DNA of 64,000 nucleotides from positions 248,001 through 312,000 of the forward strand of contig NZ_LGSZ01000048.1 in the NCBI RefSeq assembly GCF_001298265.1, read 5' to 3'. Position numbers and translations under genes: made by a program. This stretch comes from Allobosea vaviloviae. GTDB lineage: Bacteria > Pseudomonadota > Alphaproteobacteria > Rhizobiales > Beijerinckiaceae. Of the stretch, positions 17,869 to 27,036 are shown one piece after another. Positions within the stretch are counted from its first letter, which is position 1; the number at the start of each line of letters is the position of its first letter. Under the pieces are notes generated by a model, which had not been told where the DNA came from, searched no databases, and was given only the letters and a program-made list of their open reading frames with translations.

Positions 17869-18969
17869 ATGAGCGCCGCCCCCATCGAACTGCCGCGCTG
17901 GGCCGACACCGCGCTCGTGCCGCTGGTCAGCGTCGCGGCGGCGCTCGTGATTGCGGGGCTCGTCGTGCTGGGCATCGGCGAGAGCCCGCTGGAAGCGACC
18001 GCGCTGCTCCTGCGCGGCGCGCTCGGCTCGGCCGAGGGCATCGGCTTCACGCTCTACTACACCACGAACTTCATCTTCACGGGCCTGGCGGTCGCGGTCG
18101 CGTTCCATGCCGGGCTGTTCAACATCGGCGGCGAGGGGCAGGCCACGATCGCCGGCGTCTTCGCCGCGCTGGCCTGCCTGTCGCTCGCGACGCTGCCGGG
18201 TTTTCTGCTGGTGCCGCTCGCGGTTCTCGCGGCGGCCGGAGGCGGCGCGCTCTACGGCCTGATCCCCGGTTGGCTGCAGGCGACGCGCGGCAGCCACGTC
18301 GTCATCACCACGATCATGTTCAATTTCCTGGCGGCGACGCTCAGCGTGTATCTGCTGGTCGAGGTGATCGGGAAGCCCGGCTCGATGCTGCCTGAGACGA
18401 AGGAGTTCGCCTCGCACGCCATCCTGATGCCGATGCACACGCTGCTCGCGCCGCTTGGCGTGAAGCTGCCGGCGACGCCGCTGAACAGTGCCTTCCTGTT
18501 GGCGCTGGCCGCGCTCGTCGCGGTCTGGGCGCTGATCTTCCGCTCGCGACTGGGCTATGCGATCCGCACCGTCGGCGCCAATCCCCGGGCCGCGGCCTAT
18601 GCCGGCATCTCGCCGGCCCGCATCACCATGGTGGCGATGGCGATCTCGGGCGCGCTCGCGGGCGGGCTCGCGGTCAATGAGGTGATGGGCGTGCAGCACC
18701 GGCTGCTGCTCGATTTCACCGCCGGCTACGGGTTCGTCGGCATCGCGGTGGCGCTGATGGGGCGCGGCCATCCGGTCGGCGTGGCGCTGGCGGCGCTGCT
18801 CTTCGGCGTGCTCTACCAGGGCGGAGCCGAGCTCTCCTTCGACAAGCCGAGCATCACGCGCGACATGGTGGTCGTAATCGGCGGCGTCATCATCCTGTTC
18901 GCCGGCGCGCTCGACGGGCTGTTCCGGCGGGTGGTGGCGAGCATCCTGCGGATCGGGCGGTCGGCATGA
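17869..18969 (+). CDS. Nucleoside ABC transporter permease, subunit 1
   Basis: A 366-aa integral membrane protein of the BPD_transp_2 (branched-chain/ribose/nucleoside) class with about ten hydrophobic segments, e.g. ALVPLVSVAAALVIAGLVVLG and FLLVPLAVLAAAGGGALYGL. The conserved cytoplasmic loop GANPRAAAYAGISPARITMVAMAISGALAGG couples to the ATPase. It pairs with the 325-aa permease downstream to form the heterodimeric channel typical of YufP/YufQ-like systems. Start ATG at 17869, shortly after the class D element. Confidence 0.93.
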   Translation: MSAAPIELPRWADTALVPLVSVAAALVIAGLVVLGIGESPLEATALLLRGALGSAEGIGFTLYYTTNFIFTGLAVAVAFHAGLFNIGGEGQATIAGVFAALACLSLATLPGFLLVPLAVLAAAGGGALYGLIPGWLQATRGSHVVITTIMFNFLAATLSVYLLVEVIGKPGSMLPETKEFASHAILMPMHTLLAPLGVKLPATPLNSAFLLALAALVAVWALIFRSRLGYAIRTVGANPRAAAYAGISPARITMVAMAISGALAGGLAVNEVMGVQHRLLLDFTAGYGFVGIAVALMGRGHPVGVALAALLFGVLYQGGAELSFDKPSITRDMVVVIGGVIILFAGALDGLFRRVVASILRIGRSA

Positions 18970-18984
18970 GCGCACGACCCGTCC

Positions 18985-19115
18985 TGTCATTCCGGGGCGG
19001 CCCGCAGGGCCGAACCCGGAACCCACGACCGGGCGAGCCCTGCAGACGCGGGAACGATCGGGCTCACCCAGTAGTGGGTTCCGGGCTCTTCGCTGCGCGA
19101 AGCCCCGGAATGACA
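18985..19115. repeat. Class B intergenic palindromic element, copy 1
   Basis: Outer arms TGTCATTCCGGGGC and GCCCCGGAATGACA, with inner GAACCCACGACCGG and CCAGTAGTGGGTTCC modules. The element fills the gap between the two permease genes and ends 14 bp before the next start codon, so it could affect ribosome access. Confidence 0.8.
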
Positions 19116-19129
19116 AGGTGGGACTACCG

Positions 19130-20107
19130 ATGATCGAAGCGGTGCAGACCTTCGCCGTCATCCTCGATTCCGCCATCCGGCTGTCGGTGCCACTGCTTTG
19201 CGCCGCGCTGGCGGGGCTCTGGTCGGAGCGGGCCGGCGTCGTCGATATCGGCCTCGAGGGCAAGATGCTGATCGCGGCCTTCGCCTCGGCCGTCATCGCC
19301 GCACAGTGCGGCTCTGCCTGGGCCGGGCTGGCGGCGGGCATTCTGGCATCGATCGCGCTGTCGCTGGTCCATGGCTTTGCCGCGATCACCTGGCGCGGCA
19401 ACCAGATCGTGTCGGGCGTCGCCATCAACATGCTGGCGGGCGGGCTGACGGTGATCCTCGGCAATGCCTGGTATGGCCAGGGCGGGCGCACCCCGACGCT
19501 CGAAGGGGCGGCACGCTTCGGCGAGATCACCCTGCCCTTCGCCGCCGCCGCACGGGAGCAGGTTCCGGCGCTCGGCCTGGTCTATGACGAGGTCGTCTCC
19601 GGCCAGTCGGCGCCGGCCTATCTCGCGGTGTTGGCGCTCGTTCTGACGGCGGTGGTTCTCAAGCATACGCGCTTCGGCCTGCGCCTGCGCGCCGTCGGCG
19701 AAAATCCGGCGGCGGTCGATACTGCCGGTATCTCGGTCGCCGGGCTGCGCTATGGCGCGGTCATCATCTGCGGGGCTCTTTGCGGGCTGGGCGGGACTTA
19801 TCTCGCCGTCTCGCAATCGGCCGGCTTTCTGCCGCATATGACCGCCGGCAAGGGCTTCATCGCGCTCGCAGCGGTGATCTTCGCGAATTGGCGGCCCTGG
19901 CAGGCGCTCTGGGCCTGCCTGCTGTTCGGCCTGCTCGACGCGGTCGCGATCCGGCTGCAGGGGGTGGCGCTGCCGGGCATCGGGCAGGTTCCGGTTCAGG
20001 CGATCCAGGCCCTGCCCTATCTGATGACGGTGATCCTGCTCGCCGGCTTCATCGGCAGGTCGACGCCGCCCAAGGCCGCCGGTCTGCCCTATGTGAAGGA
20101 GCGTTGA
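19130..20107 (+). CDS. Nucleoside ABC transporter permease, subunit 2
   Basis: A 325-aa BPD_transp_2 permease, the shorter partner of the pair. Hydrophobic segments run throughout (LLCAALAGLWSERAGVVDIGLEGKMLIAAF is the conserved N-terminal signature of this subfamily). The EAA-like loop is VGENPAAVDTAGISVAGLRYGAVIICGALCG. ATG 19130 with AAGG about 12 bases upstream is preferred to the in-frame GTG at 19118, which lies inside the palindromic element. A TTG overlapping its stop could serve cdd. Confidence 0.93.
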   Translation: MIEAVQTFAVILDSAIRLSVPLLCAALAGLWSERAGVVDIGLEGKMLIAAFASAVIAAQCGSAWAGLAAGILASIALSLVHGFAAITWRGNQIVSGVAINMLAGGLTVILGNAWYGQGGRTPTLEGAARFGEITLPFAAAAREQVPALGLVYDEVVSGQSAPAYLAVLALVLTAVVLKHTRFGLRLRAVGENPAAVDTAGISVAGLRYGAVIICGALCGLGGTYLAVSQSAGFLPHMTAGKGFIALAAVIFANWRPWQALWACLLFGLLDAVAIRLQGVALPGIGQVPVQAIQALPYLMTVILLAGFIGRSTPPKAAGLPYVKER

Positions 20108-20112
20108 GCGCG

Positions 20113-20532
20113 ATGCGTGCGGGCCAGCCCGAGATCGATTTCGAGGCGCTGTTCGCGGCTGCCGCGAGGGTTCAGAGCCTCGCCTATGCGCCCTACTCCA
20201 ACTTCAAGGTCGGCGCCGCGATTTTGGCCGATGACGGCGCCGTGTATCCCGGCTGCAATGTCGAGAACGCCGCCTATCCATCCGGAAGCTGCGCCGAGCA
20301 GGGCGCGATCTCGGCGATGGTCGCGGGCGGGGGCCGGCGCATCGCGGCGATCCTGGTGCTCGGCGATGGCGAGGCTCTGGTCACGCCCTGCGGCGCCTGC
20401 CGCCAGCGCATCCGCGAATTCGCCTCGCCGGAAACGCCTGTGGCCGTCGCCGGCCCGGATGGAGTCCGGCAGATGTTTTCGCTGGCCGAGCTGTTGCCAG
20501 CCTCCTTCGGACCGGACAATTTGCGCCGGTGA
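20113..20532 (+). CDS. cdd: Cytidine deaminase
   Basis: A 139-aa homotetrameric-type cytidine deaminase converting cytidine and deoxycytidine to uridine forms. Zinc-site motifs are complete: GCNVENAAYPSGSCAEQGAI (first Cys and catalytic Glu) and TPCGACRQRIREF (PCxxC). YAPYSNFKVGAAI is the substrate-binding N-terminus. Start ATG 20113; a TTG at 20104 overlapping the permease stop is an in-frame alternative that adds three residues. It prepares imported cytidine for the downstream phosphorolysis enzymes. Confidence 0.95.
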   Translation: MRAGQPEIDFEALFAAAARVQSLAYAPYSNFKVGAAILADDGAVYPGCNVENAAYPSGSCAEQGAISAMVAGGGRRIAAILVLGDGEALVTPCGACRQRIREFASPETPVAVAGPDGVRQMFSLAELLPASFGPDNLRR

Positions 20533-20564
20533 TGGGCCGACCTTGCATCAGCGACGCGGATTTG

Positions 20565-20600
20565 GTCATCCCGGACGACCGTAGGGACACCCGGGATGAT
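20565..20600. repeat. Class C palindrome, short form
   Basis: GTCATCCCGGACG paired with CCCGGGATGAT across a short centre, between cdd and the purine nucleoside phosphorylase gene. It has the same outer arms as 8204-8301, but the inner modules are lost. Confidence 0.6.
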
Positions 20601-20638
20601 GCGGCGTTTTGAACAGGGCCGCAGGCTGGACAATTCAC

Positions 20639-21448
20639 ATGACCGACACCGCCTTCACTGAAGCCGCCCGAACCGTCCGCGACCACGGCGCGACGGCTGC
20701 GATCGATTGCGCGATCGTGCTCGGCACAGGGCTCGGCGGGCTCGCCGACCAGCTCGAGGATGCGATCCGCATTCCCTATGCCGCGATCCCCGGCTTTCCG
20801 GCGGGTGGCGTCTCAGGCCATGCGCGGCAGCTCTGCATTGGCCGGCTCGCGGACAAGACCGTGCTGATCTTCCAGGGCCGGGCGCATTTCTATGAGGGTG
20901 GCGACGCGGCCGTGATGCGGGTGCCGCTCGGCATGCTCCAGGCGCTCGGCTCGCCGCCGCTGATCCTGACCAATGCGGCCGGCTCGCTGAAGCCTGAGAT
21001 GCCGCCCGGCAGCATGGCTGTCATCACCGACCACATCAATTTCAACGGCCCCAACCCCCTCGTCGGCGATGGCGGCGACGGCCGCTTCGTGCCGATGGTC
21101 GATGCCTATGATCCGGCGCTGCGGGCGGGTCTGGGGCGCGCCGCGACGGCCGAGGGGCTGTCTCTGGGCGAAGGCGTCTATATGTGGTTCTCCGGCCCTA
21201 GCTTCGAGACGCCGGCCGAGATCCGCATGGCGCAGGTGATGGGCGCCGATCTCGTGGGGATGTCGACCGTGCCCGAGGTGATCCTGGCACGGCGCTTCGA
21301 GATCAAGGTCGCGGCGCTGTCGGTCGTCACCAATATGGGCGCCGGCCTGCATGGCGGCGCGCCGCATCACGATGAAACCAAGGACGTCGCGAGCGCCGCC
21401 GCCATCGATCTCGCCCGGCTGCTGCGCTCCTTTGTGAGAGAGCTTTGA
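20639..21448 (+). CDS. Purine-nucleoside phosphorylase (trimeric PNP/MTAP family)
   Basis: A 269-aa phosphorylase splitting purine nucleosides with phosphate into base and (deoxy)ribose-1-phosphate. Family signatures: IVLGTGLGGLADQL (phosphate loop), PGFPAGGVSGHARQLCIG, FQGRAHFYEGG, LILTNAAGSL, and GPSFETPAEIRMAQVMGADLVGMSTVPEVILAR. This is the low-molecular-mass trimeric type (PunA/DeoD2/XapA-like), not hexameric DeoD. ATG 20639 follows the short palindrome. The deoC reading frame begins at or just after its stop. Confidence 0.94.
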   Translation: MTDTAFTEAARTVRDHGATAAIDCAIVLGTGLGGLADQLEDAIRIPYAAIPGFPAGGVSGHARQLCIGRLADKTVLIFQGRAHFYEGGDAAVMRVPLGMLQALGSPPLILTNAAGSLKPEMPPGSMAVITDHINFNGPNPLVGDGGDGRFVPMVDAYDPALRAGLGRAATAEGLSLGEGVYMWFSGPSFETPAEIRMAQVMGADLVGMSTVPEVILARRFEIKVAALSVVTNMGAGLHGGAPHHDETKDVASAAAIDLARLLRSFVREL

Positions 21449-21453
21449 GCGCC

Positions 21454-22212
21454 ATGTCCAATGCCTCCCTCGCCGCCCGCGCGCTGGCGCTGCTCGATCT
21501 GACGGAGCTGTCGGATACTGCCGACGCGGCCGGCCTCGCCGCGCTCTGCGCCAAGGCGGTCTCCACGCCTGGCCCGGTCGCCGCGATCTGCATCTGGCCG
21601 CGATTCGTGGCGCAGGCGCGGGCGATCCTCGGCAACAGTCCGGTCAGAATCGCGACGGTCGTGAATTTTCCACAGGGCGAAGCGACGGGCGCCGAAGTGC
21701 TGGCTGAGACGCAGGCCGCGCTCGCCGACGGCGCCGACGAGATCGATCTGGTCCTGCCCTGGCGCGCCTATCTGGCCGGCGACGAGGCGGGGGCCGAGGC
21801 CATGGTGCGCGCCGTGAGGCAGGCCTGCGAGGGCAAGGCGCTCAAGGTCATCCTCGAAACCGGCGAGTATCCCGATCTCGACGCCGTCCGAGGTGCCTCC
21901 GAACTCGCCATCGCGGCCGGGGCGGATTTCATCAAGACCTCGACCGGCAAGACGGCGCGCTCGGCAAGCCCGGAAGCAGTGCGGACCATGCTGGAGGTCA
22001 TCGCGAAGGCGGATCGCCCGGTCGGGCTGAAGCCCTCGGGCGGCATTCGCACGCTCGCCGATGCGGCCGCCTATCTCGGGCTCGCCGACGCCATCAAGGG
22101 GCCGGGCTGGGCCAGGCCTGAGACCTTCCGTTTCGGCGCGAGCGGCTTGCATCAGGTGCTGGCCGATGTCATCGCCGGCGGAGCGGCGGGACAGGCGAGC
22201 GGACCCTATTGA
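21454..22212 (+). CDS. deoC: Deoxyribose-phosphate aldolase
   Basis: A 252-aa class I aldolase cleaving 2-deoxyribose-5-phosphate to glyceraldehyde-3-phosphate and acetaldehyde. Visible residues: [13 protein letters not shown] with the catalytic Asp, the Schiff-base Lys in [10 protein letters not shown], and the second Lys in [14 protein letters not shown] 21454 chosen; TTG 21445 overlaps the phosphorylase stop and is an alternative. It is followed by deoA with 1 bp between stop and start, making a tight catabolic operon. A separate phosphopentomutase gene (deoB) is not in the window. Confidence 0.95.
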   Translation: MSNASLAARALALLDLTELSDTADAAGLAALCAKAVSTPGPVAAICIWPRFVAQARAILGNSPVRIATVVNFPQGEATGAEVLAETQAALADGADEIDLVLPWRAYLAGDEAGAEAMVRAVRQACEGKALKVILETGEYPDLDAVRGASELAIAAGADFIKTSTGKTARSASPEAVRTMLEVIAKADRPVGLKPSGGIRTLADAAAYLGLADAIKGPGWARPETFRFGASGLHQVLADVIAGGAAGQASGPY

Positions 22213-22213
22213 G

Positions 22214-23542
22214 ATGAAGCTGACGCAGGAAATCATCGCCGCCAAGCGCGACGGGGGCGAGCTGCCCGATGCCGACATCCGCCAGATCGTCGCCGGCATC
22301 GCCGACCACTCGGTCAGCGAGGGACAGGCGGCGGCCTTCGCCATGGCGGTGTTCTTCCGCGACATGACCGTGAAGGAGCGCGTCGCGCTGACGCTGTCGA
22401 TGCGTGATTCCGGCACGGTGCTGAACTGGGACGATCTGCCCGGCCCGGCGCTCGACAAGCATTCCACCGGCGGCGTCGGCGACACGGTGAGCCTGCCGCT
22501 GGCGGCAGCGGTCGCGGCCTGCGGCGGTTACGTCCCGATGATCTCGGGACGGGGCTTAGGCCATACCGGCGGCACGCTCGACAAGCTCGATTCCGTGCCG
22601 GGATATGTCACGCAACCGGACAACGACCTGTTCCGCAAGGTCGTGCGGAGCGAGGGCTGCGCCATCATCGGCCAGACCGCCGATCTCGCGCCCGCCGACA
22701 AGCGGCTCTACGCGATCCGCGACGTCACCGCGACGGTCGAGACGATCCCGCTGATCACCGCCTCGATCCTGTCGAAGAAGCTGGCGGCGGGGCTGCACGG
22801 GCTCGCCATGGACGTGAAATACGGCTCGGGCGCCTTCCTGCCGGATTATGCCAAGGCGCGCGCGCTGGCCGATGCGCTGGTCGGCGTCGCTAATGGTGCC
22901 GGCCTGCCGACGACGGCGCTGATGACCGACATGGACGAGCCGCTGGCGAGCGCCGCCGGCAACGCGCTCGAAGTCGCCTACGCCGTCGACCACCTGACGG
23001 GGAAGCGGCGCGAGCCGCGCTTTCACGAGGTCACGGTGGCGCTGGCCGCCGAGATGCTGCTGCTCGGACGCCTCGCCGCCGATATCGACGAGGCGAGGGC
23101 GAAGATCGAAGCCGCCTTCGCCAGCGGGGCCGCAGCCGAACGTTTTGCCCGCATGATCGCGGCGCTCGGCGGACCGGCCGACCTGCTGGAGCGACCGGAC
23201 AAGCATCTCGCCGCCGCTCCGATCGCGAGGCCTGTCTTCACCGCGTCCGCGGGCACGATCCAGTCCATCGACACCCGCGGCGTCGGCCAGGCCGTCGTCG
23301 CGCTCGGCGGCGGCCGGACGCGACCTCAGGACGCGATCGACCATGCCGTCGGCATCGTCGCACTCGCGGAACTGGGGGGCGCGGTCGGCCCCGACCGCCC
23401 GCTCGGCATCGTCCATGCCCGCGACGAGGCCGGCTTCGCCCGGGCGGAGGCGCGCTTGCGCGATGCCTATCGCGTGGGCGAGGGTATTCCACAGCGCGGT
23501 CGCCTGATCGCGGAACGCATCACGGAGAGTTCGCAACGATGA
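22214..23542 (+). CDS. deoA: Thymidine phosphorylase
   Basis: A 442-aa pyrimidine-nucleoside phosphorylase (thymidine to thymine and deoxyribose-1-phosphate). N-terminal helical domain, then the family signature [20 protein letters not shown], then [20 protein letters not shown] (substrate phosphate site), and [25 protein letters not shown]. The ATG immediately follows the deoC stop. Its TGA overlaps the ATG of the GhrA-like gene by four bases, so the downstream reductase appears to be part of the same transcript. Confidence 0.95.
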   Translation: MKLTQEIIAAKRDGGELPDADIRQIVAGIADHSVSEGQAAAFAMAVFFRDMTVKERVALTLSMRDSGTVLNWDDLPGPALDKHSTGGVGDTVSLPLAAAVAACGGYVPMISGRGLGHTGGTLDKLDSVPGYVTQPDNDLFRKVVRSEGCAIIGQTADLAPADKRLYAIRDVTATVETIPLITASILSKKLAAGLHGLAMDVKYGSGAFLPDYAKARALADALVGVANGAGLPTTALMTDMDEPLASAAGNALEVAYAVDHLTGKRREPRFHEVTVALAAEMLLLGRLAADIDEARAKIEAAFASGAAAERFARMIAALGGPADLLERPDKHLAAAPIARPVFTASAGTIQSIDTRGVGQAVVALGGGRTRPQDAIDHAVGIVALAELGGAVGPDRPLGIVHARDEAGFARAEARLRDAYRVGEGIPQRGRLIAERITESSQR

Positions 23543-24483
23543 GCCTGCTTCTGGCAATGACCGGCTGGCATGTCGAGGATTGGCGCGCGCGCTTCAAGGC
23601 GTTGCTGCCGGATATGCCGATCGTGACGCTCGGAGAACCCTTCGACCGACGCTCGGTGCATTATGTCGCGAGCTGGAAGCATCCGGAGGGCAGTCTCGCC
23701 GGCCTGCCCAACCTCGCGGCGGTGTTTTCGCTCGGCGCCGGGGTCGATCACCTCTTCGCCGATACGCGCCTGCCCGACGTGCCGATCGCGCGCGTGGTCG
23801 ATCCCGACCTGACGACGCGGATGAGCGAATACATCGTGCTGCACTGCCTGATGATCCTGCGCCAGCAGCGCCGCTACGATGCTCAGCAGCCGCAGAAGAG
23901 CTGGGACGACGACCGCAACCAGCCGGCGGCGCGCTCGGTGCGCGTCGGCGTGATGGGGCTGGGGGAACTCGGCCAGGACGCCGTCCACAAACTCAAGGTG
24001 ATGGGCTTCGATGTTGCCGGCTGGAGCCGGTCGCCCAAGGCCATCGACGGCCTGGCGAGCTTTTCGGGCTCCGAGGGGATGGCGCCCTTCCTCGCCCGCA
24101 CCGACATCCTGGTCAGCCTGCTGCCGCTGACTCCCGAGACGCGCGGCACGATCAACGCCACGCTGCTGGCCGGCCTCGCCCAGGATGGCCGGCTCGGCGG
24201 GCCGTTCCTGGTCAATGCCGGACGCGGCGGCCTTCAGGTCGAGGCCGATATCCTGGCGGCGCTCGACGCGGGAACGCTGAAGGGCGCGACGCTCGACGTG
24301 TTCGAGACTGAGCCGCTCCCGGCTGAGTCGCGGCTCTGGACCCATCCGGCCGTCACCGTGACACCGCACAACGCGGCGATGTCCGAACCGGAAGCGGTGG
24401 CGACGCTGATCTCGGCCCAGATCAGGCGGCTCGAAGCCGGTGAACCGCTGGAGCATGTCGTCGATCCCGCACGGGGGTATTGA
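23539..24483 (+). CDS. Glyoxylate/hydroxypyruvate reductase A-like dehydrogenase
   Basis: A 314-aa D-2-hydroxyacid dehydrogenase of the GhrA subgroup, NAD(P)H-dependent. Rossmann motif [21 protein letters not shown], the catalytic Arg region [17 protein letters not shown], Glu in [15 protein letters not shown] and His in [13 protein letters not shown]. Physiological substrates are glyoxylate or hydroxypyruvate by family. Its start overlaps the deoA stop (ATGA), which is unexpected for this enzyme class and suggests that the two-carbon or acetaldehyde side of deoxyribose degradation was joined to redox metabolism, or simple read-through. Confidence 0.9.
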   Translation: MSLLLAMTGWHVEDWRARFKALLPDMPIVTLGEPFDRRSVHYVASWKHPEGSLAGLPNLAAVFSLGAGVDHLFADTRLPDVPIARVVDPDLTTRMSEYIVLHCLMILRQQRRYDAQQPQKSWDDDRNQPAARSVRVGVMGLGELGQDAVHKLKVMGFDVAGWSRSPKAIDGLASFSGSEGMAPFLARTDILVSLLPLTPETRGTINATLLAGLAQDGRLGGPFLVNAGRGGLQVEADILAALDAGTLKGATLDVFETEPLPAESRLWTHPAVTVTPHNAAMSEPEAVATLISAQIRRLEAGEPLEHVVDPARGY

Positions 24484-24565
24484 ACCGGGCCTGGGGTGAG
24501 CCGGGCCTGGCGTCATGGGGCCGTCACGGAACCGTCGTCGCGCTGAAGTCCGGCGCGGCCAATCG

Positions 24566-24590
24566 AGGGGGACCATCGTCCCCCCTCAAG
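24566..24590. other. GC-rich hairpin downstream of the nucleoside operon
   Basis: GAGGGGGAC pairs with GTCCCCCCTC (one bulge) around a CATC loop, 15-40 bp upstream of the phytase-like gene. There is no T-tract. It may separate the preceding operon from the next gene; low certainty. Confidence 0.35.
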
Positions 24591-24603
24591 CCCGGAGCGT
24601 CCC

Positions 24604-25968
24604 ATGCGTCTTCCCCTGATCGCAGCCATGCTGCTGTCCTCCACCATCCTCGCCGGCGCGCAGGACGCGCAGAAGGAATTCCCGGCCAAGCTCGTCGGCC
24701 AGGCGATCCTGCCGGCCAACACCATGGTCGCCGCTCCCGCAGACGCCCCCGCCGACCTCAAGATCTCCGGCAAGTTCGTCACCCCGGGCAAGCGCGTCGA
24801 GGCGGTGGGCAGCGTGATGGGAACGTCCGGTGGCCGTCCGACCGGCCTGTCGACGCCCTTCCAGGGCCAGCCGGTTCAGGGCTTCTCCGGCATCCGCTCG
24901 CTGGGAAACAGCGAGTTCCTGGTGCTGACCGACAACGGCTTCGGCTCCAAGGCCAATTCGCCTGACGCGGCGCTGTTCTTCCACCGCCTCAAGGCGGATT
25001 TCGCGACCGGCGCGATCGAGCGGCTTTCCACCACCTTCCTGCACGACCCCGACAAGAAGGTGCCGTTCCGCATCGTCCATGAGGGCACCGAGAAGCGCTA
25101 TCTGACCGGTGCCGATTTCGACCCGGAATCGATCCAGCCGATCGGCGGGAAATACTGGATCGGCGAGGAATTCGGCCCTTATCTCATCCGCGTCGATGCG
25201 ACCGGCAAGGTCGAGGCCGTGTTCGAGACGATGGTCGACGGCAAGCCGGTGCGCTCGCCCGACCACTACGCCGTGACCACGCCGGGCGCGCCCGACGCTG
25301 CCCTGCCGGTGCCGTTCACCGCCCGCCGCTCCAAGGGCTATGAGGGCATGGCGCAGTCGCCGGACGGCCGCTTCCTCTACCCGCTGCTGGAAGGCCCGCT
25401 CTGGAACACCGAGACCAAGGCCAATGAGCAGGTCGACGGCAAGGACGCGCTGCGCATCCTCGAATTCGACGTCGCCGCCGAGAAGTGGACCGGCCGCTCC
25501 TGGTTCTTCCCGCTGGAGAACAAGGTCAACGCGATCGGCGACTTCAACATGATCGACGCAACCACAGCGCTCATCATCGAAAGAGACAACGGCGAAGGCA
25601 CCGCCGACAAGGCCTGCGCCGCTGGCCAGCGCGGCCCGGACTGCTTCCACGACCTCGCCAAGTTCAAGCGCATCGTGAAGATCGAGATGACCGATGCCAA
25701 TGTCGGCAAGTCGGTCCGCAAGATCGGCTATATCGACCTGATGAAGATCGCCGACCCCGACAAGAAGGCCCGCCAGGGTGCGATCGACGGCGTGCTGCCC
25801 TTCCCGTTCTTCACCATCGAGAACGTCGATGTCGTCGATCGCGCCAACGGCATCATCGTCGTCGGCAACGACAACAACCTGCCCTTCTCCTCCTCGCGCG
25901 ACCCGAAGAAGGCCGACGACAACGAGTTGGTGCTGCTCTCGGTGAAGGACCTGCTCGACGCCAAGTGA
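24604..25968 (+). CDS. Secreted esterase-like activity of phytase family protein
   Basis: A 454-aa protein with an N-terminal signal peptide (MRLPLIAAMLLSSTILAGAQ). The body matches the phytase-like / esterase-like family (PF13449 type): QGFSGIRSLGNSEFLVLTDNGFGSK, YLTGADFDPESIQPIGGKYWIGEEFGPYLIRVD, and KGYEGMAQSPDGRFLYPLLEG, segments that recur as blades of a beta-propeller. It is presumably periplasmic or extracellular and may act on phosphate or carboxyl esters; true substrate unknown. GGAGCGTCCC precedes the ATG. A class A element follows its stop. Confidence 0.85.
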   Translation: MRLPLIAAMLLSSTILAGAQDAQKEFPAKLVGQAILPANTMVAAPADAPADLKISGKFVTPGKRVEAVGSVMGTSGGRPTGLSTPFQGQPVQGFSGIRSLGNSEFLVLTDNGFGSKANSPDAALFFHRLKADFATGAIERLSTTFLHDPDKKVPFRIVHEGTEKRYLTGADFDPESIQPIGGKYWIGEEFGPYLIRVDATGKVEAVFETMVDGKPVRSPDHYAVTTPGAPDAALPVPFTARRSKGYEGMAQSPDGRFLYPLLEGPLWNTETKANEQVDGKDALRILEFDVAAEKWTGRSWFFPLENKVNAIGDFNMIDATTALIIERDNGEGTADKACAAGQRGPDCFHDLAKFKRIVKIEMTDANVGKSVRKIGYIDLMKIADPDKKARQGAIDGVLPFPFFTIENVDVVDRANGIIVVGNDNNLPFSSSRDPKKADDNELVLLSVKDLLDAK

Positions 25969-25983
25969 GGCGTGGCAAAGCGC

Positions 25984-26075
25984 CGTCATTCTCGGGCGGT
26001 GCGAAGCGCAGACCCGAGAATATCAGGACCAGCGAACTGGTTTCCGAGATGCTCGGGTCAAGCCCGAGCATGACG
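25984..26075. repeat. Class A intergenic palindromic element, copy 3
   Basis: CGTCATTCTCGGGC ... GCCCGAGCATGACG with inner GACCCGAGAATAT and GAGATGCTCGGGTC arms, lying between the convergent esterase and sugar-ABC ATPase genes. Confidence 0.8.
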
Positions 26076-26086
26076 GTTCCCTTCCC

Positions 26087-26866
26087 CTACCCCCGCAACG
26101 CTCCCGGCCCGGGCACCGCCCCGGCCGGGCATTTCCCCGAAATGATCATGCCCAGCACCTCGTCCTGAGTGACGTCGCTCGTCGCGGCCGTCCCCACGAC
26201 GCGGCCGTTCTTCATCACGCTGACGCGGTCGGCGAGATCGAAAACGTCGTGGAGATCGTGGCTGATCAGGAAGATGCCGATGCCCTGGCGCTTCAGCTCA
26301 AGGATCAGCTCGGCGACCTGCTTCGTCTCGGCGGGGCCGAGAGCCGCCGTCGGCTCGTCCATGATCAGCACGCGGGCATTGAAATAGATCGCGCGCGCGA
26401 TCGCCACCGACTGGCGCTGGCCGCCCGAAAGCGCCTTGACCGGCTCCTTGAAGCGGCGGAAATGCGGATTGAGCCGGCCCATCACCTTGCGGGTCTCGGC
26501 CTCCATGGTCGAATCGTCGAGCGTGCGCCAGGGCGTCAGCAGTTCGCGCCCGAGGAAGATATTGGCGGCGGCATCGACATTGTCGGCGAGCGCCAGCGTC
26601 TGGTAGATCGTCTCGATGCCATGGCGCTTGGCGTCGCGCGGGCTTGCGATCGAGACCGGCTCGCCATTGACGCGGATCTCCCCGGAATCGGCCCGGTAGG
26701 CACCCGACAGGATCTTGATCAGAGTCGATTTGCCGGCCCCGTTATGCCCGAGCAGGCCGACGACCTCGCCAGGATGAAGATCGACGCTGACCGCGTCGAC
26801 CGCCTTGATGCCACCGAAGGCGATCGAGATGTCGCGCATCTCGACGAGGGGGCTGGTCATGTCCAT
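26087..26866 (-). CDS. Sugar ABC transporter ATP-binding protein (single NBD)
   Basis: A 259-aa ATPase with one nucleotide-binding domain: Walker [17 protein letters not shown], signature [17 protein letters not shown], Walker [15 protein letters not shown]-loop [10 protein letters not shown]. Ribose and xylose importers usually have a ~500-aa tandem ATPase; this one is the short FrcA-like form that would act as a homodimer. GGAGGAGCCC precedes ATG 26866. Last gene of the minus-strand set binding protein, permease, ATPase, with a class B palindrome between permease and ATPase. Confidence 0.93.
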   Translation of the reverse strand: MDMTSPLVEMRDISIAFGGIKAVDAVSVDLHPGEVVGLLGHNGAGKSTLIKILSGAYRADSGEIRVNGEPVSIASPRDAKRHGIETIYQTLALADNVDAAANIFLGRELLTPWRTLDDSTMEAETRKVMGRLNPHFRRFKEPVKALSGGQRQSVAIARAIYFNARVLIMDEPTAALGPAETKQVAELILELKRQGIGIFLISHDLHDVFDLADRVSVMKNGRVVGTAATSDVTQDEVLGMIISGKCPAGAVPGPGALRG

Positions 26867-26882
26867 TGGAGGGCTCCTCCGT

Positions 26883-27013
26883 TGTCATTCCGGGGCGGCG
26901 CGCAGCGGCGAACCCGGAAGCCACGACCGGGCGCGCGCAGTCGACGGGGCTGCATTCGAAGTCTCACCCCGTCGTGGGTTCCGGGATCTCGCTTCGCGAG
27001 CCCCGGAATGACA
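26883..27013. repeat. Class B intergenic palindromic element, copy 2
   Basis: TGTCATTCCGGGGC ... GCCCCGGAATGACA with inner GAACCCGGAAGCCACGAC and CCGTCGTGGGTTCC modules. It fills the gap between the sugar permease and its ATPase, inside an operon read on the minus strand. Confidence 0.8.
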
Positions 27014-27036
27014 GCAGCATTTCCCGCGACCATCCC

